Positions 22,666 to 34,338 of a stretch of 64,000 nt of DNA are shown here, piece by piece. Both the position numbers and the translations under genes were made by a program. Source of the DNA: Cylicocyclus nassatus (lineage: Eukaryota > Nematoda > Chromadorea > Rhabditida > Strongylidae); the NCBI GenBank assembly GCA_958299035.1, contig CATQJL010000112.1:13430880-13494879 (forward strand), given 5' to 3'. The number at the start of each line of letters is the position of its first letter. The first letter of the stretch is position 1. The notes under the pieces were generated by a model that was given only the letters and a program-made list of their open reading frames with translations, had not been told where the DNA came from and ran no database searches.

Positions 22666-23577
22666 TTAGATCGGTGCAAAAGTTTTGTCAGTTTTTTCAA
22701 CCCATCGGCAAACACGCTAGAATGAAGATAAACAAACATTTCGAAATGTATCTAATGCAGAATTTCTTCCTCTTTCCAGATGCTAAACTACCACTGTGTT
22801 CCGATGGGAGAGTGATGAGATATTCGCTGGAGATCGCAAGCATTCGTTTTTACCATGTCCGAGTTTCACTAATTTCCAAAATTTTTGTATGAGGTTTTCG
22901 GAGGAGCCTCAATAACCACCAGATAGGGCAAACCTTTTGCCAACTTGTGCAATTTTTTCCTTTTTTCAACTGCTTTTTCAGATTTTTGCTGAATAATTTT
23001 CTAAAAGTATTGTATTATGGAAAAATCGCATAACCTGCTATTGCACCAAACACTGCAAATCCTACAGAATACCGAGGTTTCAACACTCGATTATTACTAC
23101 CGCTACCATTACAAAGTAAGTAAGCGGTTTTTGCTCTAAATTATAAAGATTTTGAAACATAGGTTACGTCAGTGCACACTCCTGAAATTGGGAAACGCTG
23201 CAACTTTCCTCACAAATTTCGCCTGCCTCGGCAAAAAAGACAAGTGTAATTGTAGAAATTCTGAAAGACAACCCGTGGGGCTACAAAAAATTGCTTCTGT
23301 TGGCAAAAGGTCTGCCCTATCCGCTGGTTATTAGGGCTTCTCCAAAAGTCTCATATAACAATTTTGAAAATTAGCGAAATTTGGACATGGTAAAAACGAG
23401 CGGTTGTAATTTCCAGCAAATTTCTCGTCACTCTCACAGCGAAACACAATTGGAGTTTAGCAGCAGGAAAGAGGAAGAAATTCTGCATTGGATACATTTC
23501 GAAGTGTTTGTTTATCTTCATTCTAGCGTGTTTGCCAATGAATTGAAAAAACTGACAAAACTTTTGCACCGACCTAA
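22666..23577. mobile_element. Mariner-type MITE, 912 bp
   Basis: TTAGATCGGTGCAAAAGTTT at the left and AAACTTTTGCACCGACCTAA at the right, TA on both sides. The arms stay complementary for about 250 bp (left 22720-22800 mirrors 23440-23530). ORFs in it are arm translations, not genes. Confidence 0.85.
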
Positions 23578-24917
23578 TAATATCGCAGGTTTTCGTTCAG
23601 ACCCGACCCCGCGGAGATTTACGACCAGAGACAAATGCCTTGTCGGCTCTGCTTTGCCTCCGCTGCTCGTCTGCGTCTCCGCACGCTGCGCGCTACCTCG
23701 CTACCCCAAACGCGGGGCGCGGGGCATTTGGCTCTGGTACCCTTTTCTTCGCTGTTTCGAACCCATTTCGACAAGCTATATATCATTTTGAAGCTCTTGA
23801 TCTCTACTTTCATGCTAACAACTTCCCAACACTTTTTGATTTGATCGAGAAATACGGCAAAAACCTTGTTTTCGATAATCTCTTTTTTTTCTTCTAGTTT
23901 AACTCTTTTGATGCGGTTTTCTCTTGCATTCTAAATTCTTGCTTCTGTTCATAATGCAGATAATCGTCTAGCTCTTATCTCTTCGATTATAACGGAATTT
24001 TTCGTGAAAAACCATAAAAAGTGCGTTTTTCTTTACCTTGTTCTGTTTCACTGCTTTCGCAGCGATTTTTTTCCAGCTTGGGCGTTTCTTACTCAGTACA
24101 ATAAGCACGAAAATCCAGACAACGTCCCAGGAAACAGGAACGTCAATGCGGGGGTAATAATTTGAAGGAAGCATCAAAAACTAAATGGCTTTGACGTGCA
24201 TTTCGACTTAGTAAAAATGAAATTGCGTTTTCCTAAATAATTTCTTTCTTGTTTATCTGATTCTCGGTAACTGCAACTTCCGAAACATGGTTTTGTGAAC
24301 AATCACAAGAAGAAATTGTCTCTTGCTCGTTCTTCCCCGTGTTGCGAATTGCTGGTCCTGGAGAGAAAATCTGCTTTTAAAGCTGCCAAATGAAAGATTT
24401 CGAAACTCATCGTTTTTACTCGGTTTTCAGCAGTTTTTGTCGCTTTTTGTATCTGTTTTGCGTCTTTTTTCCTCCCTGATCTTCTATAAACAACCTTCAC
24501 TTTTTATGAGGGCAGATGTTCAAACAACCTTCACTTTTAATGCCCTGTCTCTAAACTATCAAAGGTATGCTACTCTTCAACCTTAGACAGAGTTTTGTTA
24601 GATGTGTGCCAATGTAAGCAGATATAGTCTAGTCTCGCACTAAATGCGTATCACTTATTGTTGCGAAACGAGCTTGAACACATTGGTTGAACACTTACAT
24701 TGCTGAAGCGTTTGGGTTCCTGCCGCTTAGAACAGCTGACCCTTGTGCTCTGAGTTGAGCGCTTACTCACTTAGGCATATGCTTTCATTCGAAATCAGCC
24801 ACTTGCTCTGCACTCCTCACTGAATCTCGAAAACAACAAAAACGAATCTTAAAGACAAAACTGCTCGATTCTTTTGTGTGGTGATATCGTTATTCGAGGA
24901 ATTTAACCATTTTCCAG
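23578..24917. other. Intergenic stretch
   Basis: Contains a GC-rich imperfect inverted repeat (ACCAGAGACAAATGCC at 23624-23639 against GGCATTTGGCTCTGGT at 23723-23738), probably a small MITE, and a pair of CAACCTTCACTTTT motifs (24491-24504, 24526-24538). No supported gene. Confidence 0.4.
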
Positions 24918-25079
24918 ATGATCCATACCGAACCCTTCTTTGCTTGTGTACCGCTTAGAGTATCAAATGGAAATTCGCGTGAAGGAGACGCCGCCTACAC
25001 GGCTTCAGTGTATTGCGCGTTCACTCATGAAAAAGAAGATAAGTACCATATTACAAAATGGGTTGCCACTTTTGTGTAA
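24918..25079 (+). CDS. Candidate short coding exon, unrecognised
   Basis: Directly after a strong acceptor (CATTTTCCAG, 24908-24917), an ATG opens a 53-codon frame ending with TAA at 25077-25079. Its composition is protein-like (starts MIHTEPFFACVPLRV, later DAAYTASVYCAFTHEKED, ends TKWVATFV). It is below the usual ORF size cut-off. It may be the last exon of a gene whose upstream exons I could not find, or a small secreted or regulatory protein. No homology is recognised. Confidence 0.35.
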   Translation: MIHTEPFFACVPLRVSNGNSREGDAAYTASVYCAFTHEKEDKYHITKWVATFV

Positions 25080-25080
25080 A

Positions 25081-25148
25081 TACCTGTGTATTAGATCGTG
25101 AAGAAGAAAATTTATGTACCTGTGCATTAGATCGTAAAAAAGAAAATT
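25081..25148. repeat. Two tandem 36-bp units
   Basis: TACCTGTGTATTAGATCGTG recurs 36 bp later as TACCTGTGCATTAGATCGTA, each followed by AAGAAAATT. Confidence 0.8.
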
Positions 25149-25250
25149 CCGGGGCACTTGCGAAAATTTTTATCAAATTGTTGTAACTTCGAGCAGATTG
25201 AACCTTTATTGATGATACATTGCAGACACTACATTTCATTGCAGACAAGT

Positions 25251-25535
25251 TCATGTGCAACAAATGTCTGTCTTGTTGGTTCGTCAGCGCCTCATTGCGA
25301 TCACCAGCATGCGCAGAAGGGGAAAAGGTCGACGCGAAAAAACCTGCTTCAAAATTAAAAGCAATTTGAAACGTTTATGCTTACCTCTACTGACCAGTAG
25401 AAACTTGTTGTCAAAGTCCGAACGAGCGGCAAAAGAAATGCCTCAGAGAATGAAAATTCCAAAAGTGCCCCAGAACTTTCTTTATAACCTGATAGTATAG
25501 CCGTTAGTGTTTTGTGATTATTAGAAATAAAGTTT
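25251..25535 (+). CDS. Candidate terminal exon with poly(A) signal, unrecognised
   Basis: A stretch after the acceptor-like TTTCATTGCAG (ending 25250) is open in more than one frame. One frame gives a short Cys-rich product with CNKCLSC followed by AEGEKVDAKKPASKLKAI and a stop near 25370. Another runs to a TAG at 25498-25500. AATAAA at 25526-25531 is placed as in compact nematode 3' UTRs. I cannot choose the frame, and no family is recognised. Confidence 0.3.
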
Positions 25536-25679
25536 TGATCTCAAATCCTCTGCTTATTTGCTCTTTGCGAGGGCCTAAATACACAGGTTAATGAGTTCAA
25601 TCAGGTAAAGAGGAACATATTCAATGCCGATTCAGATTTTTTTTACAGTATCATGTGGTTCATATCCTACTTTTGAAGA

Positions 25680-26110
25680 CAGTGGATCGGCGGAATGAGT
25701 CTCGTGGCAAAACAAGGTCACAGGGTAGGAGCCCCCATATGGAACCTATCAGCCAAAGTCCGATATTTCTCTGCCAATTCTAACCCCCGAAATTTCAACG
25801 CGAAAGCAGCGCTCATCTCCTCTCCTCCCCGACCTCGCCCACCCCACGGAGCACGGTCAGAGCGCGCATGCCGAATGCTATAAGCATAAGGGTCCCGCAA
25901 CGACTCTGCGTCTTCGCCATTGCCGGCTTCGGGTTCACTCGTCCGTGGGGTGGGCGGGGTCGGAGAGGAGAGTAGATGAGCGCTGCTTTCGCGTTGAAAT
26001 TTCGGGGGTTAGAATTGGCAGAAAAAGATCGGACTTTGACCGATAGGTTCCATATGGGGGCTCCTACCCTGACCTTGTTTTGCCACGGGACTCATTCTGC
26101 CGATCCACTG
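25680..26110. mobile_element. Palindromic MITE, 431 bp
   Basis: CAGTGGATCGGCGGAATGAG at the left and CTCATTCTGCCGATCCACTG at the right. Arms of about 190 bp include CCCCATATGGAACCTATC / GATAGGTTCCATATGGGG. It abuts the next palindrome with only two bases between. Confidence 0.8.
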
Positions 26111-26112
26111 CC

Positions 26113-26597
26113 TTTAAAGGCACCGTCCACCCAAAATGGAGGTTGGCGAGATTATGATGGCATACTAATGTGGGCCCTCATACTCGACAAACCTCCAAGC
26201 TTCGCCGCAAAAGACTGCTTCTGAAGCGAGAAATCCGCTCCGGAAGTAACAAAGTGGGCGGGGCGCCCCCGGCGGTCCACACAACTCGAATTCAATGTTT
26301 TTGTCGCCTTCAGGCCTTCTGAAAGCCCTGATTCCGAATATGGAGTCGAAAATTCGCGAAACCCCCAAAAATCCCTGTTTCGAGAACCCTCTGCAACAAG
26401 TGCAGGCGAGATAAAGCATGCAAGTGGGCGGGGCGACGGGGGGCGCCCCGCCCACTTTTGTTACTTCCGGAGTGGATTTCTCGCTTCAGAAGCAGTCTTT
26501 TGCGGCGAAGCTTGGTGGTTTGTCTAGTATGGGGGCCCACACTAGTATGCCATCATAATCTCGCCAACCTCCATTTTGGGTGGACGGTGCCTTTAAA
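26113..26597. mobile_element. TTTAAAGG-terminated palindromic element, 485 bp
   Basis: Termini TTTAAAGGCACCGTCCACCC and the exact reverse complement at 26578-26597. Arms of about 150 bp. Palindromes with TTTAAAGG ends are a known C. elegans repeat type thought to be piggyBac-related because of the TTAA target. A G15 run follows at 26636-26650. Confidence 0.8.
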
Positions 26598-26778
26598 GAT
26601 TAAACTAAGAGGCAGGCGTATGAAATGTGGGCGGAGGGGGGGGGGGGGGGTGGTAAAAATCCACGAGAGAAGCCTGGCAAATTTATCTTCAGAACCGAAA
26701 ATCTTCAGACTGCTACTTTTGAAGTTAAGAGTTTATTTTGTAATTAGAAGTTATTTTATTTGTGTATTGAACTTTCTA

Positions 26779-27283
26779 TTAGGTTGTCCCATAAGTCTTT
26801 TCATACCTGACTTTTCAACGACATAAATCAGTTCTTCTTGAACTCCTGATTATGCAGGGTACCATTCGACAGATCAAAGTAAGCTCTACAAGATGGCTTT
26901 CAAAAGTTCGCGCCAAGTCCAATCCGCAACATGCTCCAAGCCAAAATAAAAAATTTTCCCGAATTTCCGAAAAAACGAAAATCATCATATCTCAGTTCAA
27001 AACAGCTCTGCAAATTTCCTATTTTTTCATGTATACACTCTCCTCATCGGATATTTATAAATGCACTTGCTGCATTTTTCTGATGGCTAGAAACCAAGAA
27101 AAAAATAATGCGCTCAATTTTTAAACTTTGCCTGTACCACTTCTGTATTCCCCGCAAGTAGGTGATTATATAGCTTATTCGCTCAGAATTACTGCCAAAA
27201 ATTTGCAGCCTACTAGTTGCTGTAGTTCCTGAGAAAAATCGAATTGAAGGTCCGAATATGAAAAAACTTATGGGACAACCTAA
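26779..27283. mobile_element. Mariner-type MITE, 505 bp
   Basis: TTAGGTTGTCCCATAAG at the left, CTTATGGGACAACCTAA at the right, flanked by TA. No transposase coding. Confidence 0.85.
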
Positions 27284-27643
27284 TAGAATGAAATACAGAA
27301 AAACGAAGAGTTTTCTTTTCGTATGGTTATTATGCGGTTTTAACCAGTTGTAATATTGTAATATTAGGTTGTTACATAGGTTTTGTTACACTTGAAGAAA
27401 AAACCTTCATAACTTTCTCTAATGATTTTTCTCTTTTTCAAATTGAGTGGAAAAAATTGATGGAGGGCTGCAACTTTTCAATATATTCATGTCGCATGTG
27501 AAAAACCAATTTTTGAACTTTTTGTAATCTTTGTGAATCATTTTTGGCAAATTTCCAACTTTTAGATATTGAACAACCTAGACTTCCAAACTTTCCTCAT
27601 ATTAGTACTAATGCCTTGGGAATCCAACAAAAATATGAGAGTA
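27284..27643. other. Spacer with a possible solo mariner terminus
   Basis: TTAGGTTGTTACATAGGTTTTG at 27366 looks like a mariner-type left end. Only a weak partner (GAACAACCTAGA, 27573) is seen on the right. Confidence 0.35.
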
Positions 27644-28200
27644 CTAGCTGGCTTACCCGGCTCCGCCGTATGTTCCGAATAGAAAATTCCATTTCTCAAC
27701 CGATCCGGACCAAACTTGGCACACATACACTTCGGCCCTCGGCGGGTATCACAGTCCACTTTCGTTATCGATCGATATCATTTTATCGATTTTTTGCAAA
27801 ATTTGAGCATGCTGATCACTCCCGTGGGGGTGATCAGGCTGATCACCCCCTGCCAAATTCCAGCCCCCTAGCTCAAATTTTGCAAAAAAAATCGATAAAG
27901 TTGATAAAAGTAATGCACGATTCTAAAAACTAATATTGTATTCGGAATCCCCATGCTCACTTACCCACCTGTGCCAAATCCCAGCCCCCTAGCTCAAATT
28001 TTGCAAAAAATCGATAAAAACGATATCGATCGATACGAAAAGTAGCCTATGACACCCGCCGGGGCCCGAAGTGTATGTGTGCAAGTTTGGTCCCGATCGG
28101 TTCAGAAATGGGATTTTCTATTCGGAACATACGTACACACAGATAGACAGACAGACAGACAGACATACATACAAACAGACATTCAGCTTTATATATAAGA
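27644..28200 (-). mobile_element. Non-autonomous Helitron (family 1), 557 bp
   Basis: On the minus strand it starts TCTTATATATAAAGCTGAATG and ends GGGTAAGCCAGCTAG, sitting between A and T. A TC start, CTAG end, small hairpin (GGCGGAGCC) near the 3' end and AT insertion site are the Helitron rules. It encodes no Rep/helicase. A (GTCT/GTAT)n microsatellite follows the 5' end. Confidence 0.8.
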
Positions 28201-29054
28201 TTCAAGGACCCTGGCACTTAGACTCAAAGTTTTTGAGATCTCCAGTAACATCATGGATATCTTTAATTTGAGGGTAAATAAGGAATACACTTAGGATACC
28301 CAGTCCATTAACATAATTTAAAAACTTGGCCCCAACCTCACTGTGCTCAAGTGGTCAGATCTTTAATCAATGTCATAATCTTTAAAACAATAAAATCTTT
28401 CATTCAAGGAGTTTTGAAAGGAGGAAAGTAGCGAATTTTTGGCAGTTATTGCAACTTGTTTGACTTGTTAGCTTACTGAACTTCTGAGCTTGTACCGAGA
28501 TGTGCTTGAACAAAGCTAAGCAACTTTTTAGAAAACATTTTCATCACTTGAAGATTCTTCTTGGTGTTTGAGATACAAGCTTCGAGGATTGCGCTGTTGT
28601 ATAAAATCATAAAGGTAGCTGATTGTTTTTTGGTTATTCGTAATTTTTATTAAAAAAATTTCATTGTTAGTATCTTTACATATCTATATTCTATATATCT
28701 TCATATATAGAACCAGCTTGCTTACCCGGCTCCGCTCGGCCCTGTCAAAACACTGTAATAAAAGTCGCATCCCTCTCCCCGTACAGTTTTTCTCTGTGCC
28801 CACTTCTGCACTTCATTTCCCGTTCCCTGTGTGTTTTCGAAATCAGCATGCCCACTTACCCCCCTGTGCCAACTCCCAACCCTGCAGCTCAAACTTTGCC
28901 AAAAATAGATAAAAATCGGCAAAATCGATATCGATCGATAACGAAAGGCCTATGACACGCTACCTGCCCCGAAATATATGTGCGCCAAGTTTGCTCCAAA
29001 TCGCTTCAAAAATAAAAATTTCTATTCCGCACATACGTACATACGGTCCGAGGA

Positions 29055-29409
29055 GGGGGGGGGGCGGGGGGGGAGATAAATAATTTCGCGACCCATTCTC
29101 ATGGGCGCCCCTCCCCGAGAATGGGTCGCGAAATTTTTGAAACTTACCTATATGGGTTATAAAAATGTGCAAACGACTTGTTTATTTTAGTAAATAAACA
29201 AAATAATTTTTTAAATTTTTTAAAAATTCAAAGTGCCTTATAAAAAAATTTTTTTGGCTGACGCCACGCCCCCTTTTTCCAGGTTTTAGGGATGGGGATC
29301 CGCAAAAATTTTGCGAAGTACCCCTAAAATTTTTTCGGAGTGCGTGGCTAACCGTGGCACCTTCATTTGAAAAAAAGTTCCCCCCCCCCGGGTCCGAAAT
29401 CCTGCGACC
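29055..29409 (-). repeat. Dispersed repeat nested in the Helitron
   Basis: The reverse complement matches 60885-61155: TCAAATGA, AAAAAATTTT, AAAATTTTTGCGG, TTTGAATTTTTAAAAAATTT, AAATAAACAA and AATTTCGCGACCC, in the same order, each copy ending at a G tract. Family unknown and non-coding. Confidence 0.6.
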
Positions 29410-29455
29410 GCCACTGGTACATACATACATACAGACAGACATTCAGCTTTATATA

Positions 29456-30129
29456 CAGGGTGTCCCAAAAAAATGTCTCGAACGTTTGATCGTTAATATC
29501 TCTCTTCCCAAGAAGTCTTTTGCCTTGCTTCAGGGACCGTTTTGTAGAGCTGGCTTCAACTTAGATTTGCATTATAGAACGAATCACCCATCTCTCTTCA
29601 TTACTGTAGGATTACGGTAGAAACTTGAAACATGTGGTGTCAATGTGGAAAAAAGCTGCCGTTTCAAAATTTTTCAAATAATTGTGAAAACTTGTGTAAT
29701 AGGGTTTTTATGGACGCTGAGTTCAATACCCAACTGTTCACAAGGTTACAAAGTTTTCTAAACGGTGTAATCGCACTTTTTAGGAACATTGAAAAAATGG
29801 CCGCTACCTCTTACCTGGCATAACTCTTCAACGAAGCATCATAATAAGTCGGAAACTTTACAGTTATAATCAGCAACTCTAATTAGCCTAGTGTAGAAGC
29901 TTTCAGGCTGTTTCTCTTCTGAGGCAAAATATGGCCTTTCATTGCTTAAAACCCTCTTTCAAGTTTCTACCGTAATCCTTTAGTAATGAAGAGGATGGGT
30001 GATTCGTTCTACAATGCAAATCTAAGTTGAAGCCAGCTCTACAAAACGGTCCCTGAAGCATGGCAAAAGACTTCTTGGGAAGAGAGATATCAACGATCAA
30101 ACGTTCGAAACATTTTTTGGGACACCCTG
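29456..30129. mobile_element. CAGGGTGTCCC-family MITE, 674 bp
   Basis: Termini CAGGGTGTCCCAAAAAAATG and TTTTTTGGGACACCCTG with TA duplication (29454-29455, 30130-30131). Arms of about 170 bp, including TTGATCGTTAATATCTCTCTT. Tc1/mariner-type by target and terminus. Confidence 0.85.
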
Positions 30130-30136
30130 TATAAGA

Positions 30137-30986
30137 TATCGTTATCTTTTATTGTTAATCTTTCTTTCCTTGAGGAATAGTTTGAAGCTACTTTGAACAA
30201 AAGCTTAAAATCACCGTCTACCTATAAGGAATCTATGAAATTTCGATGTCTCACAGTAGCGGTGCCCTCAACGGTATAACCAATTAACGCTGTCTGAAGA
30301 TGCTTCCAAAGCGAGAAAATCGCTTCAAAATCTTTGGAAAACAAATTCGCCATGTTGGCTCCTCCCTAGCAAGTAGGTGAAACGTTCCTCCCTCCCACTC
30401 AGTGGTTTCGCCTAGCAGCCGCAAGCTCAAGAAATCGATCGAATCATGCGAGAGTGCGTCTCTGCCCTAGATGGACCCGCAGCTGGCCCGCGACTGACCG
30501 GCAGGCGCAAGGAGTGTTTGTTAGCTGCGGATTCTGAAGGGCATCCAAAACTCAGCAACTTATATTTCGTTGAATTTTGGGCATGGATGCGTACTCAGCG
30601 GGCGCAAGAGGTGCTAAGAAAACAAAATTTCAAAATCGAGGATTTGAGTAGTCAGTGACTTTGAAGGTTGATCAAGTGGTCACTTATGTTAAATGTTACT
30701 CCTTATTCCTAGAGTTCAGCGCTAAATCAATCATAGAACAGTCAGAGATTCATACAGTACAGTTTCACAGTTTACTTAATTTGATGGTGGCTCATCGTTA
30801 ATATGATTGACAAGTCGACATTAAAATAGTTTAAGAATAAATAAATAGATACATTAAAATAGTACAGTTTCTGGTGGCAAAGTCGCTTTGATCTCCTTGA
30901 ATCGTCAAGCGAGTTGCATCCTTCTTCGATACACTAATCATCATAGCAAAGCATTAGATTGCAAAGAAAGCTTTGCTATCTTCCTA
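30137..30986. other. Intergenic stretch with one GC-rich ORF
   Basis: A 70-codon ORF at 30446-30658 (MRECVSALDGPAAGPRL...) is GC-rich against its neighbours but has no domain or splice context that I recognise. I give it low weight. AT-rich spacer otherwise. Confidence 0.3.
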
Positions 30987-31829
30987 TTAGGGTGAAAGGT
31001 AAAAAATGGGACACTTACGAAATGACTGGAGGTTTCTTAAGAAAGAGAGGCATTCCAATTTTGACAGATGTTAGAATATGTTATTTTCTTTCAGATAATA
31101 CCTATAAAAGGTCATTTACGTAATTAATAATTTTTATACTTGCTGAAATGCAAAGTTAGTCACTTCGACAAATTATGAACTTTGAGCAGGATCGCGCAAT
31201 GAAACATGTGAGACCACGCAACCACTGCTGGAGTGGGTGGTGGGACAGTCACCAAACCCACGACGGCTTGGTGGCCTCAACTTCCAAAGTCAGGAGATGA
31301 GGCATTAGCAGCTTCAAGAACGAGGATATGCGTTATCCAATTCCTTGCAAGTGAGCGCATGTTTCCTAAATAACATCTGATAAAGCTTTTTACGCTCTGT
31401 CCATCCATGTGCAGCTTGCCTCAGATTTTATCTATTTTTGGAAAATATAGGGCAAAACATGATTTTTTTATTGCGCCAAAAATAGCTATTTCTCAGGTTT
31501 TTTGCTTTTTTGAATTGAAAAGAATCTTAGGCATTTGACATATCGTTTAAAAGAGCATGAAGAGCTCTTTTGAATGGTATGTCACTTGCTTTACGACTTT
31601 ACGGTATAGCAGTACAAAATCGAGAGTTGTTCAAAAAACCTGTCGGATTTCTTCACGACGCCACGCGTACGGTTATGAGAGAGGAGCAATAACGCGTTGC
31701 CAGAGTAAAGAAGAAAAAGGTCGGTTATGTAAACAACGTTTGAGTTGCAGCTTGCTTGTTATTAGTGAGACAAAAAATTTCAAAATGTAATAAAAATCAA
31801 GCTATCCCATTTTTTACCGTTCACCCTAA
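30987..31829. mobile_element. TA-flanked inverted-repeat element, 843 bp
   Basis: TTAGGGTGAAAGGTAAAAAATGGGA at the left and TCCCATTTTTTACCGTTCACCCTAA at the right, flanked by TA. Terminal repeats only about 25 bp. No transposase coding is seen. Confidence 0.75.
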
Positions 31830-31979
31830 TATAATTACTTAATATAATTATTAAATTTATGCGCATAAGGATGGCTTTAGAATGTGTTACAATCTGGCGC
31901 CAGCTGCCAGTTACGTTACACGGTTTTGCAAAAATAACCCGTACAAGAACTTCTTGCAGACTACATATACAGGGTGTCC

Positions 31980-32650
31980 CAAAAAAATGTATCGAACGTT
32001 TGATCGTTAATATCTCTCTTCTAAAGAAGTCTTTTCCCTTGCTTCAGGTGCCAATCTGTAGAGCTGGCTTCAACTTAGATTTGCGTTATAAAACGATTCA
32101 CCCATCTCTCTTCATTACTGTAGGGTTACGGTAGAAACTTCAAAGAGGGTTTTGAACCATGAAAGGCCATATTTTGCCTCAGAAAGGAAACAAAACAGCC
32201 TGAAAAATTTTACACCAGGCTAATTAGAATTGCTGATTAAACTGTAAAGTTCCCAACTTATTGTGATACTTCATTGAAGAGTTATGCCAGGTAAGAGGTA
32301 GCGGCCATTTTTTCAATATTCCTAAAAAGTGCGATTACACCGTTTAGAAGGCTTCGCAATCTTGTGAATAGTTGAGTATTGAACTCAGCATCCATAAAAA
32401 CCCACTAATACACAAGTTTTCACAATTTTTTGAAAAATTTTGAAACGGCAGCTTTTTCCATATTGACATCATATGTTTCAAGTTTCTACCGTAATCCTAC
32501 AGTAATGAAGAGAGATGGGTGATTCGTTCTATAATGCAAATCTAAGTTGAAGCCAGCTCTACAAAACGGTCCCTGAAGCAAGGCAAAAGACTTCTTGGGA
32601 AGAGAGATATTAACGATCAAACGTTCGATACATTTTTTTGGGACACCCTG
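31980..32650. mobile_element. CAGGGTGTCCC-family MITE, 671 bp, second copy
   Basis: Same termini and length as 29456-30129 but inserted in the opposite orientation (its left interior corresponds to the right interior of the first). TA duplicated at 31978-31979 and 32651-32652. Confidence 0.85.
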
Positions 32651-32652
32651 TA

Positions 32653-34122
32653 TTATTACTGCTGACTCAAGGGAACAAATGTTAGGCAGAACTCGCAAGG
32701 TGAAAGATTTGTAAATACTGCGGCCAGTAAAGGCATTGCAAATTATACAATTCGACTGAAATCTAAAAATTCTTTCGTTCAAAAGCTAAGGATCTAGCTG
32801 GATATTTTCTCATTGTACTTTACGCCATTTTGATTTGTTTTCCAGAAAAAAATTACTTACCTGAGTTTGTCTTGCCGACTGCTGCATGCGTAAGCTCAAA
32901 GAATAAAACAAATTCATCCAACGCCTTGAAAATGCTTCTCTTCTTTGCCTTCTAGGATCGACCCAATCTCTTCGGTCCAATTTCAACTTTCACACAACTA
33001 AACATACAACAGGAAATATGCTATTACAGAGTACAAAAAAGCCAGAAAATAGAGTCTATGCTAATACGAAATAAAAAAATTACAGAGAAATGGAAATTTT
33101 CCAGAAGACTTTCACAAGACTTCTGTGACTCTTTCAAGAATGCTAGAAGTATCCAAAATGTACACGAAACTCTCGGCAGTCTATTACAGTAAGAGCAATT
33201 CATAAACTTCTTGATCTGGTCAAGAACAACATCATGCCTGAAGGTTACATTACAACTAACTTATCATTAACACAACTAAAGTTCTGTGCTTAGTAATTAC
33301 AATCCATTCTTTTCGCACGGCAATTGTGTAAAGCCCCTGCGAACTTTAGGAAGTTTTCAGTAACCAAGTAATTAAAAATGAGGAAAATGAGCAACATGAA
33401 TAGAAAGAAAAATTACATATCGATATAAATCATAGAGATCCGCTCCGTCAGAGGAAGAAGGGAGCTGATGAATTAAGCAGTTACAAATGCTTCTGTGTGA
33501 GTCATTCGCCTGCTAAGAAATATTTTAAGGAGAATCAATTAAGACTGAGATTTCGTAGTAATCATCACGTTCTAAAATGTTATCCATAAACATCTTGATA
33601 ATTTTCAAATCCACGTATACTTTTTTTTCGTATACAAATACTTTTGCATGGCTAGTTACTAAAAACTTATAAGGAATGCGTATATGTGAGCTATTTTATT
33701 TTTTTTTTGAATATTTTTGTATCGCAAATTACTGGTAAATTTCAAATTTTCTGCGGTCCTGTCGATATACGATTTGCGGCAAACGCGCCAGTGTGGGAAT
33801 TTTCGCAGCTCAGCGCAATGAGGTGCGAGCTGTTGTGAAAATCTCGCGAGAGGTTGTGGACGACGAGAACGCGCTTACGGTAGTTCAGCCGCGGCGCTTG
33901 TGCCAGTTTTGGCGGCTGGTTGCGGCACCAGGCGCTGCCTGGGTAACACTTGCATGCCTCCCATCCCTTCCATCATAAATATCACATCATCTCTGAGTGC
34001 AGCATAAATTTGTGGACATTTTTTGGTCCGTCTGGAGCAAAGATTTGGGAAGGAAAAACTTATAAAAACTATTGACACACCAACTTTAGGTGCACCTTCA
34101 TGGCAGCTCTGTCTCATTTATA
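32653..34122. other. Intergenic stretch
   Basis: Mostly AT-rich. A GC-rich island near 33775-33970 carries a 61-codon ORF with no recognisable domain. No other signal. Confidence 0.35.
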
Positions 34123-34338
34123 GGGCTTATCAAACGAAGTGTCGCTTGCATCAGCATCTCCACTCCAGCGCTGGACTCTGCATCTCTTCCGCAAACATGA
34201 TCACTTTCCCAGGGCGAGCGTGGGAAAGCCGGAGCATCAATCGATTGAAAGTGGTTAGATAGCATGCTATGGAAGAACGCAGAGTCCAGCGCGGGAGTGG
34301 AGATGCTGATTCAAGCGACACTGCGTTTGATAAGCGCT
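34123..34338. mobile_element. Palindromic MITE, 216 bp
   Basis: GGGCTTATCAAACGAAGTGT against ACACTGCGTTTGATAAGCGC (34318-34337), with the 60-bp arms sharing CATCAGCATCTCCACTCC. Confidence 0.75.

Larger units (their letters stand above)
28713..30136 (-). mobile_element. Helitron family 1, old copy with two nested insertions
   Basis: The 3' end (28713-28738, degenerate CAGCTTGCTTACCCGGCTCC) and body match family 1 up to about 29045. The 5' microsatellite and AGCTTTATATA resume at 29410-29455, and the last bases TAAGA|T follow the MITE at 30132-30137. Removing 29046-29409 and the MITE 29456-30129 restores a normal 5' end. Confidence 0.7.

Noticed and set aside
25081..25148. Tandem units as a CRISPR-like array
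   Set aside because: Only two units with no spacer between them in a eukaryotic genome.
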